Source: JACKNG01 sp040220855 (GTDB lineage: Bacteria; Pseudomonadota; Gammaproteobacteria; Ga0077536). From it: a stretch of 64,000 bases of DNA. The stretch spans positions 100,256 through 164,255 of the forward strand of contig JAVJVZ010000008.1 in NCBI GenBank assembly GCA_040220855.1, in the 5' to 3' direction. Under the pieces are notes generated by a model. It searched no databases. It saw nothing but the letters and a program-made list of their open reading frames with translations, and had not been told where the DNA came from. The number at the start of each line of letters is the position of its first letter. Positions within the stretch are counted from its first letter, which is position 1. Made by a program: the position numbers and the translations under genes. Positions 58,463 to 64,000 of this stretch are shown piece by piece.

Positions 58463-59291
58463 CGATATCGGCCGTGAGGCGGTCGAGGTAGGCCTCGCCG
58501 TCGAGCTCGCGCTGGCGTGTGCGGCGCTCGAGCAGTGAGCGCACGTAGTCGTCGTCGATCCGGCGCAGCTCGGCCAGCGTGCCGATGGCGCGCACGCAGC
58601 CGTCGCCGAGGATCATGATGCGATCGGCGATGCGCGCGGCGCTCTCGAGCGCATGGGTCACCACCACCACCGTCATGTTGTGCGCGTCGCGCAGGCCGAG
58701 GATGAGACTGTCGAGCTCGTCGGCGGTGGCCGGGTCGAGCCCGGCGGAGGGTTCGTCGAAGAACAGCACGCGCGGGTCCATGATGACTGCGCGCGCGAGG
58801 CCGGCGCGCTTGAGCATGCCGCCCGAGAGCTGCGCCGGCATGTGATCCTCGGCACCGAGCAGGTTCATCATCTCGAGCTTCATGCGGCTCATGATGCGGA
58901 TCGTGGCTCGGTCGAGGCGGGTGTGCTGGCGTAGCGGCAATTCGACGTTCTCGATCACGCTCATCGAATTGATCAGCGCACCGTGCTGGAAGGCGACGCC
59001 GATCTGGCGGCGCAGGCGGTAGAGCGTTTCGCGATCGGAGTCGTCGACGCGCTCGCCGAGCAGCTCGATACTACCGGCCGCAGGGCGGCTGAGGCCGAGC
59101 AGGTGGCGCAGCAGGGTGGTCTTGCCCGAGCCGCTCGCGCCCATGATGGCGAAGATCTCGTTCGGCCGGATGTCGAAGTTGATACCCCCGAGCACCTCGC
59201 GTGCGCCGTAGCCCGCGCGCAGGTCGCGCACCCTGAGCACCGGGGGCGCGTTCGCCGGCGCGGCGCCGGCATCCTGGGCGTGGTCATTCAC
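58455..59291 (-). CDS. mlaF: MlaF, phospholipid ABC transporter ATPase
   Basis: 278 aa. Walker A GASGSGKTT, signature LSGGM, Walker B VLFFDEPSAGLDP and H-loop VTHALES. First gene of mlaF-E-D. GTG 59291 start; ribosome site weak. No STAS-domain mlaB is seen in the window. Confidence 0.95.
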   Translation of the reverse strand: MNDHAQDAGAAPANAPPVLRVRDLRAGYGAREVLGGINFDIRPNEIFAIMGASGSGKTTLLRHLLGLSRPAAGSIELLGERVDDSDRETLYRLRRQIGVAFQHGALINSMSVIENVELPLRQHTRLDRATIRIMSRMKLEMMNLLGAEDHMPAQLSGGMLKRAGLARAVIMDPRVLFFDEPSAGLDPATADELDSLILGLRDAHNMTVVVVTHALESAARIADRIMILGDGCVRAIGTLAELRRIDDDYVRSLLERRTRQRELDGEAYLDRLTADIDA

Positions 59292-59619
59292 GGGTGCTAA
59301 TGCAGCGCAGATTGGTGATGTGAAGCCTGGTGGCGACGAGGGTACGTGCGCACAGCGGCCGACGGCGGTGCGCGCCCTAGTATCGGTGCTCGTGCCCAGC
59401 GGCGAAAGCCCCGCCGCTGCCGCGCTTGGTCAGCACAGGCACGGAACAGCCGGAGCAGGTGATCCGCGGGCCGGTGCGACAGCGGCGCATGTCGGCGGCC
59501 GGGCAACCGGTCGCGAGAGCGCAGTACTCGCGCCGGCTCTGCGTCGTCCCGTATCGTAAGGCGTAGTCCGTTATAGTGGCGACCTTCTCTTGCGTTCGCC
59601 AGAACGGAGCCAGTAGTTC
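59292..59619. promoter_or_regulatory. 328-bp divergent region between mlaF and the XdhC-like gene
   Basis: Contains a TATAGT -10-like box just before 59580 for the plus-strand gene and minus-strand TATAAC-like sequence on the complement. A minus-strand Cys-rich reading (59377 to about 59550) with CxxC pairs is present but has no credible start codon. I see no confident gene here. Confidence 0.35.
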
Positions 59620-60594
59620 ATGGAACCATTGTCGCTGCCACGTAACGAGGTCGCCATCATCGAGCACGGGCATGCCTGGCTCGCGGAGGGTGAGCGCGTG
59701 GTGCTCGCGACCGTTGCCCACACCTGGGGCTCGTCGCCGCGCCCGGCCGGCGCGGTGATGGTGCTCGGCGAGAGCGGGCGCTTCCTCGGCTCGGTATCGG
59801 GCGGCTGTATCGAGGAGGAGCTGATCGCGCGCCTGCGCGAGAACTTTCCCGCGCGCTTCGAGACCATCGAGTACGCCTCCGACACGACGCGTTCACTCCC
59901 GTGCGGTGGCCGTCTGCTGCTGACACTGGAGCCGCTCGCCGCGGTGCCCGATCTCGAGGGGCTCGTCAGCGCGCTGCGCTCGGGCCGGGCCGTGGTGCGG
60001 CATCTCGATCTGGCGAGCGGTAGGGCGAGCTGGGAGGAAGCCGCGCGCGGTGTGCGCACGCGGCTCGAAGGTATGCAGCTCGACGTCCTCTACGAACCGA
60101 CCTGGCGACTCGTCGTGATCGGCGCCGGCGAGCTCGCGCAATGGGTGTGCCGGTTCGCGCTGCTGCTCGACTATGCCGTCGAGGTGTGTGACCCGCGGCC
60201 TGATTACCAGGCGGCGTGGGACGTCGATGGCCTCGCGGTAGCCAGCGAGTACCCGGACGACTTCATCGGCAGCCTCGACTGCGACGAGCGCACCGCCGTC
60301 GTTGCGCTCACCCACGACCCCAAGGTCGACGACCTCGCCATCATCGAGGCGCTGTCGACACGCGCGTTCTACCTCGGCGCGCTTGGCTCACGCCGTACCA
60401 CCGCCAAGCGCGCCGAGCGCCTGCGCGAGCACTTCGACGTCAGCGCGGACGATCTCGCCCGCATCCATGGGCCGGTCGGCATCGATCTCAACTCGCGTCG
60501 TCCGCAGGAGATTGCGCTCGCTGTCATGACCGACATCACCGCGGCACGCAACGGCGTCGACATCACCACCCGCCGCCGCGACGCCGACGCATGA
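59620..60594 (+). CDS. XdhC/CoxI-family molybdoenzyme maturation protein
   Basis: 324 aa. N-terminal XdhC domain (GSSPRPAGAVMVL, GSVSGGCIEEELI) and C-terminal Rossmann domain (RLVVIGAGELAQWVCRFALLLDYAVEVCDPR, THDPKVDDLAIIEAL, GALGSRRTTAKR, GPVGIDLNSRRPQEIALAVMTDI). XdhC proteins bind Mo cofactor and hand its sulfurated form to xanthine-dehydrogenase-type enzymes. The likely client is the Mo hydroxylase at 1-2569, 57 kb away. Confidence 0.92.
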   Translation: MEPLSLPRNEVAIIEHGHAWLAEGERVVLATVAHTWGSSPRPAGAVMVLGESGRFLGSVSGGCIEEELIARLRENFPARFETIEYASDTTRSLPCGGRLLLTLEPLAAVPDLEGLVSALRSGRAVVRHLDLASGRASWEEAARGVRTRLEGMQLDVLYEPTWRLVVIGAGELAQWVCRFALLLDYAVEVCDPRPDYQAAWDVDGLAVASEYPDDFIGSLDCDERTAVVALTHDPKVDDLAIIEALSTRAFYLGALGSRRTTAKRAERLREHFDVSADDLARIHGPVGIDLNSRRPQEIALAVMTDITAARNGVDITTRRRDADA

Positions 60595-60771
60595 CGGCCG
60601 CGTACGGGACGCAAAGCGGACCGATGCCGGCGTGTCACAAGAGCCGTCGGCGACGACATGCGCTGCGCCGCCGGCGCCAGGTCAGTTTCGCCGTATGCCA
60701 CCCGATGTCCATGGCGGGCGCGTCGGTGACCGCGCGGCCGATCGTCGCCACGCCGACCGGCTGAGCGCCGC

Positions 60772-61341
60772 ATGCACGTCACCGGGCTTCTGCTCGCGGC
60801 CGGTTTCGCGCGCCGCTTCGGTTCCAACAAACTCCTCGCGCCACTCGGCGACGGCACGCCCGTCGTCGTCGCCACGGCGCGCCGACTGGCTACCGCCGTC
60901 GATGACGTCATCGCGGTGGTCCCGGGCGACGGCGGGGTGGTCGAAACCCTCCTCGCGGCGCAGGGTATCGCCGCGGTACGCTGCCCGGCCGCTGCCGAGG
61001 GCATGGGACACAGTCTCGCCTGCGGCGTGCATGCTGCCGCGGCGAGTGACGCCTGGCTCGTCATGCTCGGCGACATGCCCTTCGTCGCGCCGGCGACGCT
61101 CGCGAGGCTGGTGGAGGCCTTGCGTGCCGGTGCCGCCATCGTCGTGCCGACCCACGACGGCGTAGACGGCCACCCGGTCGGCTTCGCCGCCCGTTTCGGC
61201 GACGAACTCGTTGCGCTCGGCGGCGATCGCGGCGCGCGCGCGTTGCTCACGCGCCATGCCGGGTCGGTGCAGCGGCTTGCCCTCGACGATGCCGGTGTTC
61301 ATCGCGACATCGACGTGCCCGCTGATCTCGACGATCCCTGA
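60772..61341 (+). CDS. MocA-like molybdopterin cytidylyl/nucleotidyltransferase
   Basis: 189 aa, MobA/MocA nucleotidyltransferase family. The NTP-binding signature LLLAAGFARRFGSNKLL, the acidic LVMLGDMPFV metal motif, and PTHDGVDGHPVGF are present. MocA makes the CMP form of the cofactor used by xanthine-dehydrogenase-family enzymes. Follows the XdhC gene by 177 bp, in line with one Mo-hydroxylase maturation unit. Confidence 0.9.
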   Translation: MHVTGLLLAAGFARRFGSNKLLAPLGDGTPVVVATARRLATAVDDVIAVVPGDGGVVETLLAAQGIAAVRCPAAAEGMGHSLACGVHAAAASDAWLVMLGDMPFVAPATLARLVEALRAGAAIVVPTHDGVDGHPVGFAARFGDELVALGGDRGARALLTRHAGSVQRLALDDAGVHRDIDVPADLDDP

Positions 61342-61392
61342 GCGCGCGACCCGTGCGGCGGCGTGCGCGCCGCCCGGCGGCGACGCGCCGAG

Positions 61393-63585
61393 CTAGTTGT
61401 CGTCGCTGCGCGGTTCGAGCGGCGCCGGGCGACCGACGTGGTAGCCCTGCACGTAGTCGACGCCGATCGCGCGCAGGAGGTCGAGCGTCGGCACGTTCTC
61501 GACGAACTCGGCGATGGTGCGCTTGCCCATCACGTGGCCGATGTCGTTGATCGAACGCACCATGGCGAGGTCGATGGAGTCGCTGACCATGTCGCGCACG
61601 AAGGCGCCGTCGATCTTGAGGAAATCGACCGGCAGCTGCTTGAGATAGGACAGCGAGGAGAAGCCGCTGCCGAAGTCGTCGAGTGCAAAACGGCAGCCAT
61701 GGTCCTTCAGCCGGTGGATGAAGCGGTTGGCCTGCACGAGATCCGCGACCGCGCTGGTCTCGGTGATCTCGAAGCAGATGTGCTCGGGCGAGACCAGGCC
61801 GCGGGCGAGGCGGGCGAGCACGAGGTCGAGGATCTCGCGCTTGCCGATCGATTGACCGGAGAGGTTGATTGAGCACATGCCGATGGCGCCCGCCGCCGGC
61901 GGCCGCGCCTCGAGCCAGTCGAACACGCGGCCGATGACCCAGCGGTCGAGCTTGTCGGCGAGGCCGTAGCGCTCGGCGGCCGGCAGGAACTCGCCGGGCA
62001 GGATGAGGGTGCCGTCCTCGCCGCGCATGCGCACCAGGATTTCGAGGTGCGGCCCGTCGAGTCCCGGGTCGAGCGGTTCGATGGGCTGGCCGTGGAGTTC
62101 GAAGCGATCTTCGTGCAGCGCGCGGTTGAGGCGCGTCGCCCAGCGCATCTCGCCGTGCCGCGTCACCACCGGCACGTTGTCGGGCTGGAAGGTGTGCACG
62201 CGGTTGCGGCCCGATTCCTTCGCCGCGTAGCAGGCCGTATCGGCCATGCTCAAGGCACCGTTGGCGTTCTCACAGGTGTCGTCGATGGGTACGACGCCGA
62301 CACTCGCGGAGAGCCGGAAGCTGTGCCCCTGCACTTCGAACACGGTGTCTTCGATGACGCTGCGCACGTGCTCGACCGCCTGCTCCGCGTCGTGCGCGTC
62401 GCTGTCCTCGATGAGGATGGCGAACTTGTCGCCACCGATGCGTGCGAGCGTGTCGCGCTTGCGCACCGCGGTCTTCAACAGCCCCGCGACCTGCCGCAGG
62501 AGTTCGTCGCCGGCATCGTGGCCGCAGGAATCATTGACCAGCTTGAACTGGTCGATGTCGAGCACCGCGAGCGCGTGCTCGGTGTGCTCACTGCGCGCGC
62601 TGTCGACGACCTGCGCCAGGCGCAGCTCCAGCGCCTTGCGATTGGCGAGGCGGGTGAGGTCGTCGTGCTGCGCCTGGTAGGTGAGCAGCTCGCTCAGCTT
62701 GTAGGTGTCGTCGATGTCCTCGCAGGTAACGAGCACCAGCAGCCCGCTCGAGTGCCGGATGGCGCGCGCGGTATTGCGCATCCAGACGATGTCGCCGCCC
62801 TTCTTGATGTGACGGATGTCCCAGCGGTAGACGCGCCCGGGCGCATCGACCGCGCCGGCCAGGTTCTCCTGTGCCAGCGCGCGATCCTCGCGCACGTAGA
62901 GATCGATCATCGGGCGCTCGACGAGTTCCTCGGCCCGGTAACCGAGGAAACGGGCGCCGAAGCGGTTCGCGTACACAACGAGCCCGTCGCCGGTGAGGGT
63001 GAAGCAGGTCATCGGCGTGTTGTCGTAGAGCACGTCGAACGGCACGTTTCCGCCGTGGTCGACCCGCGCCAGCAGTGCATCGGTCGCCGAGCGGAGCGCC
63101 ACGCGTTCGGCGGACGCGGTGCCACGCGGCGCATAGGCGAGCATGTCGCGCATCAGCGCGCTGTTCTCGCGCAGGCGCGCCACGGTTTCCTTCAGGGCGA
63201 GCTGGGTGCGGATGCGCGCGATGAGGATGGGCAGGTCACCCGGCTTGACGATGTAATCGTTGGCGCCGAGTTCGAGGGTGCGGTTGATGTCGGCCTTGTC
63301 GTTGCTCGCGGCGAGCATGATGACGGGCAGCTGCGTCGCCGAGTACCGCTGGCGTACCCGGCGCAGCACCTCGTCGCCGCCAACGTCCGGCATCCACAAG
63401 TCGAGAATGATCAGGTCGAAGCGTTGCTGGCCGAGAAGCTCCAATGCCTCGGCGCCGCCGGCGGCGGTGACGACCGCGAATCCTTTCGCCCCAAGGCGCA
63501 TCGAAATGGCCTTGCGAATCGTCGCATTGTCGTCGACGGCGAGCACGCTCGCCGCGGGTTGTTTGCCCAAGGTTCGCCCTCGCAT
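61393..63585 (-). CDS. Response regulator with REC, PAS, GGDEF and EAL domains
   Basis: 730 aa. REC (about 12-130; acidic pair DD18-19, phospho-Asp62, Lys114), PAS (about 180-295), GGDEF (about 305-465) whose signature is GGDKF at 384-388 with an RxxD I-site (375-378) five residues before it, and EAL (about 485-725) with E515 in EIL, N574, E607/E609, DD636-637, K657 and Q713. The EAL core looks intact while the diguanylate cyclase signature is altered (K for E), so the net activity may be c-di-GMP hydrolysis with GTP sensing by GGDEF. No adjacent histidine kinase. Confidence 0.93.
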   Translation of the reverse strand: MRGRTLGKQPAASVLAVDDNATIRKAISMRLGAKGFAVVTAAGGAEALELLGQQRFDLIILDLWMPDVGGDEVLRRVRQRYSATQLPVIMLAASNDKADINRTLELGANDYIVKPGDLPILIARIRTQLALKETVARLRENSALMRDMLAYAPRGTASAERVALRSATDALLARVDHGGNVPFDVLYDNTPMTCFTLTGDGLVVYANRFGARFLGYRAEELVERPMIDLYVREDRALAQENLAGAVDAPGRVYRWDIRHIKKGGDIVWMRNTARAIRHSSGLLVLVTCEDIDDTYKLSELLTYQAQHDDLTRLANRKALELRLAQVVDSARSEHTEHALAVLDIDQFKLVNDSCGHDAGDELLRQVAGLLKTAVRKRDTLARIGGDKFAILIEDSDAHDAEQAVEHVRSVIEDTVFEVQGHSFRLSASVGVVPIDDTCENANGALSMADTACYAAKESGRNRVHTFQPDNVPVVTRHGEMRWATRLNRALHEDRFELHGQPIEPLDPGLDGPHLEILVRMRGEDGTLILPGEFLPAAERYGLADKLDRWVIGRVFDWLEARPPAAGAIGMCSINLSGQSIGKREILDLVLARLARGLVSPEHICFEITETSAVADLVQANRFIHRLKDHGCRFALDDFGSGFSSLSYLKQLPVDFLKIDGAFVRDMVSDSIDLAMVRSINDIGHVMGKRTIAEFVENVPTLDLLRAIGVDYVQGYHVGRPAPLEPRSDDN

Positions 63586-63738
63586 GACTGCCCGCTTTGT
63601 AATCGGTATATCGAGCAGGTCGCCGGAGTGTACTGGGTCGGATCACGCCCCTGCAACAAAACTCCCACGCGCAAAAGACCTTACCCCCTGTTTGTGACAC
63701 CCAGGTTGCCGATGCCACGCTAAGTCCCCGCAACAAGC

Positions 63739-63759
63739 TTATCCACAGGTGTCTGACCC
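63739..63759 (+). repeat. Short DnaA-box-containing repeat, copy 5
   Basis: TTATCCACA then GGTGTCTGACCC, diverging afterwards (TTTT for the last C). Upstream of the REC-PAS-GGDEF-EAL gene. Confidence 0.8.
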
Positions 63760-63791
63760 TTTTGGGGATATCGCGCTCGCGGGGTGGGCGG

Positions 63792-63813
63792 ATATCCACA
63801 GGTGTCTGACCCC
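63792..63813 (+). repeat. Short DnaA-box-like repeat, copy 6
   Basis: Same repeat with ATATCCACA in place of TTATCCACA; followed by a CCCCGTTGGGG hairpin. Confidence 0.8.
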
Positions 63814-63826
63814 GTTGGGGGTAAGG

Positions 63827-64000
63827 TCAGGGTGGGGTGTCGGTATCGCCGACGAGGCGGAACATGGGCGGCAGAGTGGTGGCTGTGGGGCGCGCGGCGC
63901 GTGCGCGGCGCGGGCTGCGTGGTTCGCGTTGAAAGGCGTGCCACAGCGTGTTGCCCTGCCAGTCGGTGTCGCTGCGTCCGTAGAGGCTGCGCTCGAGGGC
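63827..64000 (-). CDS. 3' end of an unidentified gene, possibly BatD-like
   Basis: Open reading from the right edge, 57 codons to TGA 63827-63829. The visible tail (LERSLYGRSDTDWQGNTLWHAFQR..., then Arg/Ala-rich and MFRLVGDTDTPP) recalls the C-terminus of BatD (oxygen-tolerance) proteins, but this is a weak resemblance and the rest is outside the window. Frame and stop are clear; the identity is not. Confidence 0.5.
   Translation of the reverse strand, partial: ALERSLYGRSDTDWQGNTLWHAFQREPRSPRRARAARPTATTLPPMFRLVGDTDTPP

Noticed and set aside
59377..59721. Minus-strand Cys-rich reading with CxxC pairs upstream of mlaF
   Set aside because: The Cys pattern resembles a zinc ribbon but there is no credible start codon or ribosome site, and part of it overlaps the XdhC-like gene on the other strand.
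62047..63723. 558-residue plus-strand frame antisense to the REC-PAS-GGDEF-EAL gene
   Set aside because: A typical GC-rich shadow frame; His/Arg/Val-rich without domain features, opposite a well-supported gene.

Overview
This 64-kb window is a gene-dense, GC-rich stretch of bacterial chromosome. The gene set points to a gammaproteobacterium: ParC/ParE, EF-P with its EpmA/EpmB modification enzymes, HrpA, HslR, YoaA, an OprI-like alanine-zipper lipoprotein and an Mla phospholipid-transport operon. I cannot name a genus. Almost everything is core metabolism and housekeeping. I saw no prophage, CRISPR array, tRNA, rRNA or intact transposase. The stretches that are not ordinary coding sequence are short palindromic and DnaA-box-like repeats and one 147-bp MITE-like element.

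Layout from left to right. Positions 1-2.6 kb hold a molybdenum hydroxylase operon (FAD, 2Fe-2S and truncated Mo subunits, minus strand). Its likely accessory genes are elsewhere in the window: moaB at 20.5 kb, and an XdhC-like protein and a MocA-like nucleotidyltransferase at 59.6-61.3 kb. At 2.8-7.2 kb lie an SMP-30/gluconolactonase-like enzyme, a threonine aldolase, a small secreted protein and an unusual membrane-anchored PP2C phosphatase fused to an FGE-like domain. At 7.4-15.6 kb, all on the plus strand, are an SLC13 transporter, HrpA helicase, a CPA2 antiporter, a CMD-Rieske fusion and an unrecognised conserved-looking protein. At 15.7-20.4 kb a tightly overlapped minus-strand operon runs hslR, moxR, DUF58, TgpA-type transglutaminase. 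At 21-28 kb lie cell-envelope and small secreted proteins, an HNH nuclease, mazG, and xseB-ispA. Downstream of ispA is a candidate sigma-54-driven small RNA. At 27.7-30.2 kb a rubrerythrin, an Fe-S oxidoreductase and DUF3501 sit behind a perfect palindrome.

Positions 30.6-37.6 kb carry parE-parC and the EF-P modification cluster (epmB, efp, epmA). Positions 37.8-50.5 kb carry yoaA, an SLC13/RCK transporter, a dimeric dUTPase, trxB, a quinone oxidoreductase, metK-ahcY, cytochrome b561, cysS and sufE. Positions 50.7-59.3 kb carry a GAF/HD-GYP protein, an IleS of the long type 2 form whose class I signature reads G-I-H-H instead of H-x-G-H, and the Mla system (mlaF-E-D and two mlaC paralogues). 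The second mlaC is bracketed by inverted short repeats that contain DnaA boxes. The window closes with a REC-PAS-GGDEF-EAL protein and the 3' end of what may be a BatD-like gene.

The most interesting items are the candidate sigma-54 small RNA (26154-26254), the G-x-H-H IleS (52227), the PP2C-TM-FGE fusion (5234), the CMD-Rieske fusion (14153), the repeat family around mlaC, and the rubrerythrin operon operator.
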